Positions 1 to 9,537 are shown, counted from the first letter of the stretch. The stretch: DNA of 64,000 nt from Candidatus Sulfopaludibacter sp. SbA3 (GCA_945865815.1 CAMBFR010000005.1:26038-90037); one strand, 5' to 3'. Notes: generated from the letters alone by a model not told the origin. Numbers and translations are program-made.

Positions 1-2
1 TC

Positions 3-2000
3 CTGGTCAGCGTCTACTGGACGCTCAAAGGCCTGCCGCCGCTGGTTTCGCCGCGGCGCGCGTTTTTCCTTTCCTGCTTCTACGTGGCGTTCTTCATTCT
101 CGACATCTTCATACTGTCCCGTTCCTTCATTCCCGCCACCATTCACATGGTGTTGTTTCTCGAACTGGCAAAGCTGTTTCAGGAAAAGACCGACAAGGAC
201 TATCTCTACCTCATCATTCTTTCGTTTCTCCAGATCCTGGCGGCATCGTCGCTCACAATCGACATGTCGTTCGTGGCCACGCTGTTCCTGTTCCTCGTAG
301 CCCTGGTCTCCACGCTGATGAGCTTCGACATGTACCGTTCGGAGAGAAGCGCTGCCGCCCTGAATGCGCAACAGGTCGCCGCCCCGCTTGGGGGCATGAG
401 CCTGTGGGCCACGACATGGATCATCATTACGGGAATCGGCATCTTCCTGATTATTCCCCGCATGGGTACGGGTTATTTCAGCCGCGCGGCGGTGGAGTCG
501 TTGCTGCTGTCGGGTTTTACGGAAAGCGTTCAACTGGGAGACATCGGCCAGGTAAAGCTGAGTTCGGCCGTCGTCATGCGCGCGACGCCGATCAGCGGAA
601 GCCCCTCGACAATCGTGAAGTGGCGCGGAATCTCGCTGGATTCCTTCGACGGCCACAACTGGTACAAGACCGACCGGTCGCGCAGGCGGATCCGGCCTAC
701 ACCCGATGAACAGTTCCGGATCCAGCCGCTCGAGAATTCCGGCGGCCAATTGAAATACGAGATTCTGCTCGAGCCCCTGGCGACAACCACGCTCTTCGGA
801 CCGCATCAGATTCGTTCGATATCCGGCCGCCTGCAGGCGCTCGAAGCCGACAATGACGACGGCGTGTACCTGCGATTCCAGTCGGTGCGCCGCGTCCAGT
901 ACCAGGTGCTTTCCGAAGTCCCGGACCGCCCGCGTTTCGGAGGTTTATTCTCGCCGGAAGAAACGATTCCAGACGACATCAGCCTGCGGTATCTCCAGGT
1001 CCCGCCGGACCTCGACCCGCGAGTATCGGAACTGACGCAGCAGGTCACCGCGGGAGCCCGCTCCACTTTCGAGAAAGCATCGCTCGTGGAAGCCCATCTG
1101 AAGCGGAACTTCGCTTACAGCCTGAACCTGAACTGGACGCCGGGACCGCAGCCCCTGGCTACGTTCCTTTTCGAAGCGAAGTCGGGACACTGCGAGTATT
1201 TCGCCTCGTCCATGGCGATCATGCTGCGCACTGCCGGAATTCCAACCCGCCTCGTGAACGGTTTCCTGACGGGTGAATACAATCCGGTCGGCAACAATTA
1301 CATCATCCGGCAGTCCGATGCCCACAGCTGGGTCGAGGTCTACCTGCCTGGACAGGGCTGGACGGAGTTCGACCCGACACCGCCGGATCCGAATCACCGT
1401 GAAATGAACCTCATCTCGCAGCTTTCGATGTACATCGATGCCGCGGAGTTGTTCTGGAATTCCTACATCCTGATTTACGACACGGACGCGCAGATGCAGC
1501 TTTTCCGAAGCGCCCAGGACAACGTTCAATCGATCCAGGCTTCCATGCGCGAGCGTGCCGACGGCTGGGTCGGCCGCGGACAGATCGCTTCAGATCGTCT
1601 TATGGAAAGGATTCGCGGTTGGGTGGAGACAGGCTGGTTCTGGATCCTGGCCGCGCTCGCAATCGGATCGACCTTCGCCTTCAACCACCGGCAGCAGATC
1701 CGCACACGGATTCAGATCCACAGGCTGCGCAAGGGCCAGGACACTGTGGCGGACGTCGAAGTGGTGGAGCATCTGTTTTACCGGGCGGCGCGGCTTGCAG
1801 AACGCCGCGCTGAAAAGCGGCGGCCGATGCAGACATGGCGCGAATGGATATTCGGATTGCAGGATCCCACCCGCCGTTCCATCCTCACGAAAGCCCTGCA
1901 GGTCTTCGAAAAATCGCGATACGGCCGCGTACCGGTGTCCGCAACCGAGTTCAAGCTGCTGGAACAAACGATCCGGGATTTGAAAGGCGCGCGGTCGTAA
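3..2000 (+). CDS. Transglutaminase-like membrane protein, TgpA/DUF3488 type (5' truncated)
   Basis: The frame is open from base 3 with no stop, so the gene begins before the window; the GTG at 84 is only an internal codon. The N-terminal part holds several hydrophobic helices (roughly residues 1-55, 60-80 and 105-125 counted from base 84). A periplasmic-type transglutaminase core follows, with the triad readable as Cys in GHCEYF (about residue 370), His in DAHSWVEV (about 414) and Asp in EFDPTPP (about 430). A further helix (GWFWILAALAIGS) precedes a C-terminal cytoplasmic tail that resembles DUF4129. This order is that of TgpA-like proteins, which often sit beside MoxR and DUF58 genes; here that cluster lies 28 kb away (30.4-38.3 kb), so a link is only inferred. 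The substrate is unknown. Confidence 0.85.
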   Translation: MVSVYWTLKGLPPLVSPRRAFFLSCFYVAFFILDIFILSRSFIPATIHMVLFLELAKLFQEKTDKDYLYLIILSFLQILAASSLTIDMSFVATLFLFLVALVSTLMSFDMYRSERSAAALNAQQVAAPLGGMSLWATTWIIITGIGIFLIIPRMGTGYFSRAAVESLLLSGFTESVQLGDIGQVKLSSAVVMRATPISGSPSTIVKWRGISLDSFDGHNWYKTDRSRRRIRPTPDEQFRIQPLENSGGQLKYEILLEPLATTTLFGPHQIRSISGRLQALEADNDDGVYLRFQSVRRVQYQVLSEVPDRPRFGGLFSPEETIPDDISLRYLQVPPDLDPRVSELTQQVTAGARSTFEKASLVEAHLKRNFAYSLNLNWTPGPQPLATFLFEAKSGHCEYFASSMAIMLRTAGIPTRLVNGFLTGEYNPVGNNYIIRQSDAHSWVEVYLPGQGWTEFDPTPPDPNHREMNLISQLSMYIDAAELFWNSYILIYDTDAQMQLFRSAQDNVQSIQASMRERADGWVGRGQIASDRLMERIRGWVETGWFWILAALAIGSTFAFNHRQQIRTRIQIHRLRKGQDTVADVEVVEHLFYRAARLAERRAEKRRPMQTWREWIFGLQDPTRRSILTKALQVFEKSRYGRVPVSATEFKLLEQTIRDLKGARS

Positions 2001-2061
2001 CGGCGGGCTATCCCTCATCGGATGCTACAATGCTACAGATGAAAGAAGAATTCTCGCCGTA

Positions 2062-3417
2062 ATGTCCGAAACCAAAGCGCCAAAAATAGGATTCGTCAGC
2101 CTTGGCTGTCCCAAAAACCTTGTGGACAGCGAAGTCATGCTTGGCACGCTTGCCCGGCATGGCTACTCGATCACTCCCAACAAGGAAGACGCCGACGTCA
2201 TTGTCGTGAACACCTGCGGGTTCATTGACAGCGCCAAGCAGGAATCCATCGACGCAATCCTCGAGATGGCGGAGCTCAAGACGCAGGGCAACTGCAAAAA
2301 GCTTGTCGTGGCCGGATGCCTCGCCGAGCGCTATCGGGCGCAGATCCGGGAGCAGATTCCCGAAATCGATTTCGCCTTCGGACCCGACGAGCTCGGCCGG
2401 ATCATGGAGGCCGTGCAGCTCGATTCGAGCCATGCCTTTCCGGACGTATCCATCGACGCGCTCTACACGTCGAAAGAAGTGCCCACCATACCGAGAATCC
2501 TGACCACGCCGTCGTACATGGCATATCTCAAGATCTCGGAGGGCTGCGATCACGTCTGCACGTTCTGCGCAATTCCGGGTTTCCGCGGCCGTTTCCGAAG
2601 CCGAAGTATCCGCGACCTGGCCGCGGAGTCCAGGCGCCTGGCCGAACAGGGCGTCCGCGAACTGGTCATCGTTTCGCAGGACACAATGGCATACGGCAAA
2701 GACATTGGCCTGCCTGACGGAATCACAATGCTTTTGCGCGAACTGGTGAAGGTCGATGGCTTGCGCTGGGTCCGCTTCCTCTATTGCTATCCCAACACTG
2801 TCACCGGCGAGTTGGTGCGGCTGGTCGCCGAAGAAGAACGCCTCTGCAAGTATTTCGATATACCGTACCAGCATGCGAGCCGAAAGGTGCTCGACCGGAT
2901 GCTTCGCGGTGGAAATCGGGATATATACGAGCGCCAGGTCGAGGGAATTCGAAAACTGATGCCGGACGCCGGAATTCGCACTTCGTTCATTACCGGCTTT
3001 CCGGGAGAGACCGAGCAGGACTTCGACGAAGTGCTCACTTTCGTCAACAATGCCGGTTTCGACAACGTTGGAGTATTCCTTTATTCCGACGAAGAAGGAA
3101 CGGGCGCGTTCGATCTCGATGGCAAGATTCCCCGCCGAACGGCAGTCCGGCGCCGTAACCAGCTGATGAAACAACAGGCGAAGATCTCGAAGAAGAAACT
3201 TCAGGCGATGGTTGGCCGGAGCGTGGAAGTGCTCTTTGAAGGACGTTCCGATGAGTCGGATCTTCTGCTGCAGGGCCGCATGCAAACGCAGGCCCCGGAA
3301 ATCGACGGCCATGTCCTCATCAACGATACGAATGACCGGGAGCCCGTAATCGGCGAGTTTTATCCGATCGAGATTACCGAGAGTCTGGAATACGACCTTA
3401 TTGGAAAAATACTGTAA
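2062..3417 (+). CDS. rimO: Ribosomal protein S12 methylthiotransferase RimO
   Basis: Radical-SAM enzyme that adds a methylthio group to an aspartate of ribosomal protein S12. The 451 residues show the N-terminal UPF0004 domain, beginning with GFVSLGCPKNLVDSE and carrying the auxiliary-cluster cysteines (CPKN, NTCGF, AGCLAERY). The radical-SAM CxxxCxxC motif is read as CDHVCTFC at about residues 158-165. A C-terminal TRAM domain (from about GRSVEVLFEG) follows. The SLGCPKN and PGFRGRFRSR signatures favour RimO over MiaB. The length is usual for the family. The ATG at 2062 is preceded by a purine-rich GAAAGAAGAA stretch, a weak ribosome-binding site. It stands alone, 61 bp after the transglutaminase gene. 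Confidence 0.96.
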   Translation: MSETKAPKIGFVSLGCPKNLVDSEVMLGTLARHGYSITPNKEDADVIVVNTCGFIDSAKQESIDAILEMAELKTQGNCKKLVVAGCLAERYRAQIREQIPEIDFAFGPDELGRIMEAVQLDSSHAFPDVSIDALYTSKEVPTIPRILTTPSYMAYLKISEGCDHVCTFCAIPGFRGRFRSRSIRDLAAESRRLAEQGVRELVIVSQDTMAYGKDIGLPDGITMLLRELVKVDGLRWVRFLYCYPNTVTGELVRLVAEEERLCKYFDIPYQHASRKVLDRMLRGGNRDIYERQVEGIRKLMPDAGIRTSFITGFPGETEQDFDEVLTFVNNAGFDNVGVFLYSDEEGTGAFDLDGKIPRRTAVRRRNQLMKQQAKISKKKLQAMVGRSVEVLFEGRSDESDLLLQGRMQTQAPEIDGHVLINDTNDREPVIGEFYPIEITESLEYDLIGKIL

Positions 3418-3464
3418 TCTACCTGTGGGCGCGGGGCTGAAGCCCCGACAGGAGGGTAGCGCAA

Positions 3465-3679
3465 AAACTCCCCTCCTGGATCAGGAGGGGTGCCGTTCGA
3501 GTTTTTTAGCGAACGGCGGGGTGGTGTACATGCTGCGAAGCCACCTTATAGATAGTCGCGCAGCGCACCGGTTGAAGTGGAGCGCTGTGCGAGCATCCAT
3601 AACGTGGCTTCGCGCCATTCCATACCACCCCGTCTGCGCCTTTGGCGCAGCCACCCCTCCTAAAACAGGAGGGGAGTTT
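3465..3679. repeat. MITE-like palindromic repeat, family A copy 1
   Basis: A 215-bp element bounded by perfect 14-bp terminal inverted repeats, AAACTCCCCTCCTG at 3465-3478 and CAGGAGGGGAGTTT at 3666-3679. It has no coding capacity of its own. Subterminal parts (CGAACGGCGGGGTGGT and ACCACCCCGTCTGCGCC) recur in the copies at 7201-7390 and 16276-16522. The flanks carry a second hairpin motif, GGGGCTGAAGCCCC with GGGCGC/GCGCCC arms (about 3427-3448 and 3689-3700), which also flanks copy 3. The element fills the rimO-yacG gap of about 300 bp. No transposase lies nearby, so it is presumably mobilised in trans or is a fossil. Confidence 0.85.
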
Positions 3680-3714
3680 GGAAGCCCGGCGCCCACAGGC
3701 CTTTTGAATCGTGT

Positions 3715-3900
3715 ATGAAGTGTCCCACCTGCAAACGTGAAACCGAGTACGAGAACAATCGATTTCGCCCGTTCTGCAGCGAACGCTGCAAGTTAATCGA
3801 CCTCGGCGCATGGGCCGGCGAACGCTATCGGCTGCCGACTTCTGAAAGACCGTCCGGCACATCCCACGAGGCGAATGGAAACGACCAGGACGACGAGTAA
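3715..3900 (+). CDS. yacG: Zinc-finger DNA gyrase inhibitor YacG
   Basis: This 61-residue protein has the four-cysteine zinc finger of YacG: CPTC at residues 3-6 and CSERC at about 21-25, followed by the conserved IDLGAWAGERYRLP segment. E. coli YacG binds the GyrB subunit and inhibits gyrase. The ATG at 3715 is the first residue of the usual MKCPTC start. The 3' end overlaps pgpA by 26 bp in another frame, which suggests co-expression of the two genes. Confidence 0.9.
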   Translation: MKCPTCKRETEYENNRFRPFCSERCKLIDLGAWAGERYRLPTSERPSGTSHEANGNDQDDE

Positions 3901-4375
3901 GCCCCTCACGTTCGGAGATCGCGTTGCTCTTGCCATAGCCACGGCCGGAGGGGCCGGGTTCCTGCCGAAAGCGCCGGGAACAGCGGGGTCGGTAGTCGGC
4001 GTCCTTATCTATCTCGGAATCGAAGGACTGCAGGCGGGCGCGTATTATCCGCATGCTATAATTTTTTTCCTCGTTGCAGGCACGTGGGCGTCATACCGCG
4101 TCGAGGCGCTTTACGGACATGACTGTCAGCGCATTGTGATCGACGAAGTCATCGGACAAATGATCACATTCGCCGCGGCGGCCGGCAGATTCCAGTTGCC
4201 GGCCATCTACATCCTTTTGGGATTCGGACTGTTTCGGTTATTCGATATAACCAAACCTTTTCCCCTGCGCCGCATGGAGACCCTCAAGGGAGGCGTTGGC
4301 GTCATTGCCGACGATGTTGGAGCAGGGTTGTACGCATTGGCGGCGCTGACACTATTGCAGTACGTGTTCGGATAA
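3875..4375 (+). CDS. pgpA: Phosphatidylglycerophosphatase A
   Basis: Membrane phosphatase of phospholipid synthesis that converts phosphatidylglycerol phosphate to phosphatidylglycerol. The 166 residues carry the PgpA signature: GGAGFLPKAPGTAGS near the N-terminus, the acidic IDEVIGQM motif, FRLFDITKPFP, and a final ADDVGAG. Three to four hydrophobic helices are visible. The start used lies inside the 3' end of yacG (26-bp overlap), so translation may be coupled; METTRTT has no obvious family match and a start slightly downstream is possible. Confidence 0.93.
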   Translation: METTRTTSKPLTFGDRVALAIATAGGAGFLPKAPGTAGSVVGVLIYLGIEGLQAGAYYPHAIIFFLVAGTWASYRVEALYGHDCQRIVIDEVIGQMITFAAAAGRFQLPAIYILLGFGLFRLFDITKPFPLRRMETLKGGVGVIADDVGAGLYALAALTLLQYVFG

Positions 4376-4384
4376 CAAACTGAA

Positions 4385-5407
4385 GTGAGCAACATAACCA
4401 TCAAGAACGTCACTCCTCGCGCTGCGCTGCCCGGCGGCGAAGTGGTCATCGAGTTTTCGGGACTGGAACTTCGCGAAACCACCCAGCCGGAGGTTCGGTT
4501 CGGAGACTTCGGCGCCCAGGTCACGCTGGCGTCGAGTGACCATGTCATTGTGAGAGTCCCCGAATCCTCGGCTGAAACCGGGACGCACGAGCTCAGCGTC
4601 GCCAGCAACGGCGACAGCAGCATCCCATTCCCTTACGAAGTGGGAAGGAAGCTCGCGGGCAATGTTCATCCGGTCGCCAATCCTGCAGTCGACAGCGAAG
4701 GCAACGTCTATGTCACCTATAGCGGGCGTCGCGGCCAGAAGTCCCCGGTATCGATTTACAAGGTGACGGAAAAGGGCGCGGTTACGCCGTTTGCCACGGA
4801 GATCATGAATCCCACGGGACTGGCGTTCGGAATAACCGGCGACCTCTTCGTTTCGAGCCGTTTCGAAGGGAATGTCTATACGGTGGATCCGGCGGGCCGG
4901 ACCACCACGTTCATTGAAGGAATGGGCGTCGCGACAGGTATTGCGTTCGATCGCGAAGGCAATCTTTATGTAGGCGACCGGAACGGCAGCATCTTCAAAG
5001 TCAGCCCGGATCGCGAGATCTTCGTCTACGCCACACTCGAACCGAGCATTGCCGCCTACCACCTGGCCTTCGGATTCGATGATTACCTTTACGTTGCCGG
5101 ACCCACGACTTCGAGTTTTGACAGCATCTATCGCATTTCGCCAAGCGGCGAGGTCGGGCGGTTCTTCACGGGCCTGGGCAGGCCGCAGGGTCTTGCTTTC
5201 GATATTGAAGGCAGTCTTTATGCGGTCGCTTCGCATCGCGGACGGCGCGGCATTTTCCGGTTCCGCGATCCCGGCAAACCGGAGTTGATCGTCGCGGGCC
5301 TGAGCCTTGTCGGCCTCGCGTTCGACTACAAGGAAAACCTCATGGTCGCCGACGCGGGATCGCTCTACCGGGTAAAACTCGGCATCATCGGCAAGCCATT
5401 GCCGTAG
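4385..5407 (+). CDS. IPT/TIG-domain plus SMP-30/NHL-like beta-propeller protein
   Basis: This 340-residue protein starts at GTG, 9 bp after pgpA. Residues 1 to about 85 look like an IPT/TIG immunoglobulin-like fold (ITIKNVTPRAALPGGEVVIEFSG). Residues from about 90 to the end form a propeller with repeated blades such as GLAFGITGDLFVSS, GIAFDREGNLYVGD and GLAFDIEGSLYAVA, as in SMP-30/gluconolactonase-like or NHL propellers. No signal peptide is visible, which is unusual for a TIG protein. The metal and catalytic residues of true lactonases cannot be confirmed. It is followed 3 bp later by cinA and is probably in the same transcript. Its function is unknown. Confidence 0.75.
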   Translation: MSNITIKNVTPRAALPGGEVVIEFSGLELRETTQPEVRFGDFGAQVTLASSDHVIVRVPESSAETGTHELSVASNGDSSIPFPYEVGRKLAGNVHPVANPAVDSEGNVYVTYSGRRGQKSPVSIYKVTEKGAVTPFATEIMNPTGLAFGITGDLFVSSRFEGNVYTVDPAGRTTTFIEGMGVATGIAFDREGNLYVGDRNGSIFKVSPDREIFVYATLEPSIAAYHLAFGFDDYLYVAGPTTSSFDSIYRISPSGEVGRFFTGLGRPQGLAFDIEGSLYAVASHRGRRGIFRFRDPGKPELIVAGLSLVGLAFDYKENLMVADAGSLYRVKLGIIGKPLP

Positions 5408-5410
5408 CAA

Positions 5411-6652
5411 ATGCTATCCGCAGAAATCATCGCAATCGGCTCGGAGATGCTGACGCCGCAATTCGTCGATACCAATTCGATCTATCTCACCGAACAGCTC
5501 AACGCCATTGGCATTCCGGTCATGACAAAGACCATCGTCGGCGATGATGAAAACTACCTTGAAGACACCATTCGCGCCTCGCTTCAACGGACGCCGATCC
5601 TGATCACCACCGGAGGCCTCGGCCCCACCGAAGACGACGTGACCCGCAAAGTCCTGGCGCGCCTTCTGCAGCGCCAGCTTGTCCTGAACGACGAAGTGCT
5701 CGCAAAGATCGAAACCCGGTTCAAAGCGCGCGGTGTCGCCATGCCGCCAAACAACGCCCGGCAAGCACTCGTCCTTACGGGGTCCGACATTCTTCCAAAC
5801 AACCATGGAACGGCGCCTGGACTCTGGATCTCCCATGAACAGAATCACATTGTGCTTCTGCCGGGGCCGCCCTCGGAATTGAAGCCGATGTTCGAACAGG
5901 CCTGCTTCCCCCGCCTGCAGAAACTGGCGGGCAGCGTGGCGCTGGCGCGGTCCGTCTACCGCACCACGGGGCTGGCCGAGTCGACCCTCGATGCGCGCAT
6001 CGCGCCGATCTATACGAAATACAAGAACCCGGAAACGACGATCCTGGCCAAGCCCGGCGCCGTGGATGTGCGGCTGACAGCCCGCGCCAAAACCCAGGAA
6101 GAAGCAGAAAAGCTGCTGCGGGAACTGGGCGGGCAAATCGACCAGGCGCTCGACGACTTCATATTCGCGCGTTCGGAACAATCGCTCGAGGAAGTCGTTG
6201 GAACGCTGCTGGTGTTGAAGAACGCCACCATTGCGGTTGCCGAATCGTGTACGGGCGGGCTTGTGTCGGAAATGCTGACCAATGTCGCGGGCAGCTCGAG
6301 CTATTTCATGTCCGGCGTCGTGGTGTACAGCAATGACTCGAAAATGGAGCTGACTGGAATCCCGCCGCTGTTGCTGGAAATGCAGGGCGCCGTGAGCGCC
6401 GAAGTTGCGCGAGGTCTGGCGGACGGAATCCGCGAGCGAGCCAGGACGACTTTTGGAGTGGGCATCACCGGTATTGCGGGTCCGGCGGGCGGCTCTCCCG
6501 AAAAACCCGTGGGCACTGTTCATGTGGCAGTCGCTACGCCGGCCGGAACCGAACACCGCCGATTCCTGTTTCCGGGAGACCGGCTCCGCGTAAGGCGGCA
6601 GGCGGCGCAGGCCGCGCTCGACCTGGTCCGGCGCCTGCTCCTGAAGATTTAA
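5411..6652 (+). CDS. cinA: CinA: NMN deamidase / competence-damage protein
   Basis: The 413 residues match full-length CinA. The N-terminal MoCF/MoaB-like domain (about 1-170; IIAIGSEMLTP, TTGGLGPTEDDVT, LLPGPPSELKPMF) is associated with ADP-ribose pyrophosphatase activity in this family. A linker and the C-terminal CinA deamidase domain follow (about 260-410; VAESCTGGLVSEMLT, GITGIAGPAGG, KPVGTVHVA). The protein recycles NMN to nicotinic acid mononucleotide in pyridine nucleotide salvage. It lies 3 bp from the gene upstream and 3 bp from thpR downstream, as cinA-thpR often do. Confidence 0.95.
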   Translation: MLSAEIIAIGSEMLTPQFVDTNSIYLTEQLNAIGIPVMTKTIVGDDENYLEDTIRASLQRTPILITTGGLGPTEDDVTRKVLARLLQRQLVLNDEVLAKIETRFKARGVAMPPNNARQALVLTGSDILPNNHGTAPGLWISHEQNHIVLLPGPPSELKPMFEQACFPRLQKLAGSVALARSVYRTTGLAESTLDARIAPIYTKYKNPETTILAKPGAVDVRLTARAKTQEEAEKLLRELGGQIDQALDDFIFARSEQSLEEVVGTLLVLKNATIAVAESCTGGLVSEMLTNVAGSSSYFMSGVVVYSNDSKMELTGIPPLLLEMQGAVSAEVARGLADGIRERARTTFGVGITGIAGPAGGSPEKPVGTVHVAVATPAGTEHRRFLFPGDRLRVRRQAAQAALDLVRRLLLKI

Positions 6653-6655
6653 CTG

Positions 6656-7219
6656 ATGCGGCTATTTATCGCCATCGAACTTCCCGACGACATCCGCAAG
6701 GCGCTGGCGCATTTGCAGAAGGAATTGCGGCCGGTGACGGACACGGCAAGATGGGTCAATCCCGAATCCATTCACATCACCCTGAAATTCATCGGTGAAG
6801 TCGCCGAGCCGAAGATCGAAGAGATCGATCTGGCAATCGCGGCAGTGAGCTCGAAGCCTCTTATAGTGACGGTCCGGAACGTGGGCTTCTTTCCGGGCAG
6901 CCGATCGCCGCGGGTCTTTTGGGTCGGGATGGAAGCTCCCGGCATGGAGGGTCTTGCGGAAGCACTGGATACACGGCTCGAACGGATCGGCATTGAAAAA
7001 GAAAACCGCGCCTTCCGGCCTCATATCACGATGGCCCGGTCACGCGAGTCCCGGATCGATTCCGCTCTCGTGACCGCCGCGGCCAAATACGAAACGCACG
7101 AATTCGGTTCCTTCACGGCGGATCGCTTCTACCTCGTCCAGAGCACGCTCCGTCCCGAAGGCGCGATATACAATAAGCTCAAGGAATATCCGCTCGCGCG
7201 AACTCCCCTCCTGGATTAG
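6656..7219 (+). CDS. thpR: RNA 2',3'-cyclic phosphodiesterase (LigT/2H family)
   Basis: A two-histidine phosphoesterase of 187 residues. Both HxTx motifs are visible, HITLKFIGEV at about residues 39-48 and HITMARS at about 122-128. The start MRLFIAIELP is canonical. Members cleave 2',3'-cyclic phosphate ends of RNA, formerly annotated as 2'-5' RNA ligase. The last residues (RTPLLD and the TAG stop) are encoded by the left end of the family A repeat at 7201, so the insertion has replaced the original C-terminus. The catalytic core is complete and activity is probably kept. Confidence 0.93.
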   Translation: MRLFIAIELPDDIRKALAHLQKELRPVTDTARWVNPESIHITLKFIGEVAEPKIEEIDLAIAAVSSKPLIVTVRNVGFFPGSRSPRVFWVGMEAPGMEGLAEALDTRLERIGIEKENRAFRPHITMARSRESRIDSALVTAAAKYETHEFGSFTADRFYLVQSTLRPEGAIYNKLKEYPLARTPLLD

Positions 7220-7390
7220 GAGGGGTGCCGTTCGCGCGTTTTTTAGCGAACGGCGGGGTGGTGTATACGACGCGCAGCCACCCTGTAGACAATCGCGAAG
7301 CGTACCGATTCAAAGGTCGCTTCGCGCCGTTCCGTACCACCCCGTCTGCGCCGGTGGCGCAGACACCCCTCCTAAGACAGGAGGGGAATT
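7201..7390. repeat. MITE-like palindromic repeat, family A copy 2
   Basis: A 190-bp element with ends AACTCCCCTCCTG (7201-7213) and CAGGAGGGGAATT (7378-7390), one mismatch between them. It has the same orientation and the same internal blocks as copy 1 (GCGAACGGCGGGGTGGTGTA, ACCACCCCGTCTGCGCC). It overlaps the end of thpR by 19 bp and stops 9 bp before gpsA, so it supplies the thpR stop and may affect the gpsA leader. An open frame at 7225-7842 across it is spurious. Confidence 0.85.
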
Positions 7391-7399
7391 GGGGCTTAC

Positions 7400-8413
7400 A
7401 TGTTGAATACGATGAATTCTCCCATTGCGATTATCGGCGCCGGCGGTTGGGGAACCGCTCTCGCAATCACGATGGCGGGAGCCGGGCGCGAGGTGCGGCT
7501 CTGGGCTTACGAATCGTACCTGGTCGAAACCATAGCGGCGACGCGAGAGAACCCGCTCTATCTGCCGTCGGCACGCATTCCGGAAACGGTCCGCGTGAGC
7601 AACGCGATGCCGGAAGTGCTCCATGGAGCGCAAATCGTCATTGTTGCGGTTCCCTCGCATGTTCTGCGGTCCGTCGTTTCCGGGATGCTGCCGTGTCTGG
7701 AGCCCGGCATGTTCTTCGTGAGCGCGGCGAAAGGAATCGAAAACGGGACGCTGATGCGAATGTCGGAAGTCGTGGCCGACGTCATCGGACCTGTCTTCAC
7801 GCCGCAAGTGGCGGCGATCTCCGGTCCGACGTTCGCCCCTGAAGTCGCGCGGGGAGAGCCCACGGCCCTTGTGGTTGCGGCGGCCTCCGAACAGTTGCGC
7901 GTCTTTCTGCAGAAGGAGATGTCCACGCCGAGGTTCAGGCTCTACACGAATGCCGACATCGTTGGAGTGGAAATCGGAGCGGCGGTAAAGAACGTCATCG
8001 CGATCGCGGCCGGCGTGGTCGAAGGCCTTGGGCTGGGCTCCAACACCACGGCCGCCCTGATCACTCGCGGCCTCGTCGAGATCACGAGACTGGCCGTTGC
8101 ATGCGGCGGACGCCGGGAAACGCTGTTCGGCCTTGCAGGCCTGGGAGATCTGGCGCTCACATCCTACGGGACGCTCAGCCGGAACCGGCGGGTCGGCGTA
8201 GCGCTGGGCCGCGGACAGAAGATTGATGAGATTATTGCGAGCATGCGCATGGTGGCGGAAGGCGTGAAGACCGCAAAGTCCACCGTCGAGCTCGCTCGCA
8301 AGCTGTCGGTCGAAATGCCGATCGCGGAAAAGATGTATTCGGTTTTGCATGAGGGCCTGAAACCTCAGGACGCGATCGATGATTTGATGGAGCGAAGGCT
8401 GAAAGAGGAGTAA
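7400..8413 (+). CDS. gpsA: NAD(P)-dependent glycerol-3-phosphate dehydrogenase
   Basis: Converts dihydroxyacetone phosphate to sn-glycerol 3-phosphate for phospholipid synthesis. The 337 residues show the N-terminal Rossmann motif [13 protein letters not shown], the SAAKGIE and [13 protein letters not shown] segments, the catalytic-lysine region [16 protein letters not shown], and the C-terminal [14 protein letters not shown] and SRNRRVG. ATG 7400 is used; an in-frame ATG at 7412 is nearly as likely, since the leader comes from the repeat that ends at 7390. The stop overlaps the ftsY start (TAATG). Confidence 0.95.
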   Translation: MLNTMNSPIAIIGAGGWGTALAITMAGAGREVRLWAYESYLVETIAATRENPLYLPSARIPETVRVSNAMPEVLHGAQIVIVAVPSHVLRSVVSGMLPCLEPGMFFVSAAKGIENGTLMRMSEVVADVIGPVFTPQVAAISGPTFAPEVARGEPTALVVAAASEQLRVFLQKEMSTPRFRLYTNADIVGVEIGAAVKNVIAIAAGVVEGLGLGSNTTAALITRGLVEITRLAVACGGRRETLFGLAGLGDLALTSYGTLSRNRRVGVALGRGQKIDEIIASMRMVAEGVKTAKSTVELARKLSVEMPIAEKMYSVLHEGLKPQDAIDDLMERRLKEE

Positions 8414-9369
8414 TGGAATTCACAACCCTGTTCGGGACCAAAAAGAAAGAACCAACGGTTCTCGAGAAGATCCGGCAAGCCGTCACGCAGACAAAGGAAA
8501 ACTTTACAGAACGCATCCAGGACCTCGTCGAAGGGAAAAAAGAAATCGATGGCGACCTGCTTGAAGAATTGGAAGCGGTCATGATCGGAGCCGATATCGG
8601 CGTCGGCACGACAACCGAAATCCTCAATTCCATTCGCGACCAGGTTTCACGGCAGATCCTCCGGGATCCCGGCCAGTTGCGCACTGTGCTCAAGGAAGAA
8701 CTTCGGAAGATTCTCAACGTCAACTACACGCCGCCCAGGGAAGTGGCCGAGGGCAACCCGTTCGTGATTCTGATGGTGGGCGTGAACGGCGTAGGGAAAA
8801 CCACAACTATCGGCAAGCTCGCGAATCGGTTCAAGACCAGCGGCAAGAAAGTCATGCTGTGCGCCTCCGACACCTTCCGTGCGGCCGCCGTCGAGCAACT
8901 GGAGATCTGGGCCGGACGGACGGATTCACCGATCGTGAAACAAAAGGCGGGCGCGGATCCCTCCGCCGTCCTTTTCGATGCGCTGCAGTCCGCCAAGGCG
9001 CGCAAGATCGATTACGTGATCGTGGATACCGCCGGCCGGCTCCACACCAAACACAACCTGATGGCGGAACTCGAAAAGATGACCCGCATTGCGGCGCGCG
9101 AAGTCCCCGGCGCCCCGCACGAAGTATTGCTGGTGCTCGACGCCACAACGGGACAAAACGGCCTGACGCAGGCCCGGGAGTTTGCCAAAAGCGCCGGAGT
9201 CACGGGATTGGTCCTTACCAAACTGGACGGCACCGCCAAGGGTGGCGTCGTGACGGCAATTGCCAGGGATCTGAAGATTCCCATCCGCTTTGTCGGCGTC
9301 GGCGAAAAAATGGACGACCTGGTGGAGTTCTCACCCGAGGATTTCGTGGAGTCGCTGTTCGCGGCGTGA
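8413..9369 (+). CDS. ftsY: Signal recognition particle receptor FtsY
   Basis: GTPase that docks SRP-ribosome complexes at the inner membrane. The 318 residues contain the N domain (about 1-100) and the G domain with P-loop [26 protein letters not shown], the DTAGR motif and [10 protein letters not shown], ending in [18 protein letters not shown]. The long acidic A domain of the E. coli protein is missing, as in many bacteria. The start shares one base with the gpsA stop, so the two genes are translationally linked. Confidence 0.96.
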   Translation: MEFTTLFGTKKKEPTVLEKIRQAVTQTKENFTERIQDLVEGKKEIDGDLLEELEAVMIGADIGVGTTTEILNSIRDQVSRQILRDPGQLRTVLKEELRKILNVNYTPPREVAEGNPFVILMVGVNGVGKTTTIGKLANRFKTSGKKVMLCASDTFRAAAVEQLEIWAGRTDSPIVKQKAGADPSAVLFDALQSAKARKIDYVIVDTAGRLHTKHNLMAELEKMTRIAAREVPGAPHEVLLVLDATTGQNGLTQAREFAKSAGVTGLVLTKLDGTAKGGVVTAIARDLKIPIRFVGVGEKMDDLVEFSPEDFVESLFAA

Positions 9370-9377
9370 CGCTCTAA

Positions 9378-9423
9378 AACCTCGTCCGGCCCTTCGGCCC
9401 ACCTTCTCCCCGAGGGAGAGGGA
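9378..9423. repeat. REP-like element, family C copy 1 (short)
   Basis: The block contains CCGGCCCTTCGGCCCACC and CTTCTCCCCGAGGGAGAG, two nested palindromes. The same blocks occur in longer form at 32976-33090. It follows the ftsY stop by a few bases and could act as a transcription-processing hairpin. The rest of the gap up to 9530 shows nothing recognisable. Confidence 0.6.
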
Positions 9424-9537
9424 CTGCTTGAGAAATGACAACTGATCGATCCCAGGCGGCCCATTTCCTTCAGGCATACTTCCGGCTATACGTGGCGCGA
9501 GCCGGCAGGTCCGGGCAGGCGGTGAATTTTGCCCGTA

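Noticed and set aside
2008..3312. A 434-codon minus-strand frame opposite rimO
   Set aside because: A shadow frame; the radical-SAM motifs on the plus strand decide the case.
7225..7842. A 205-codon plus-strand frame over the MITE and the start of gpsA
   Set aside because: It reads through the palindromic repeat and then out of frame through gpsA; no protein family fits.
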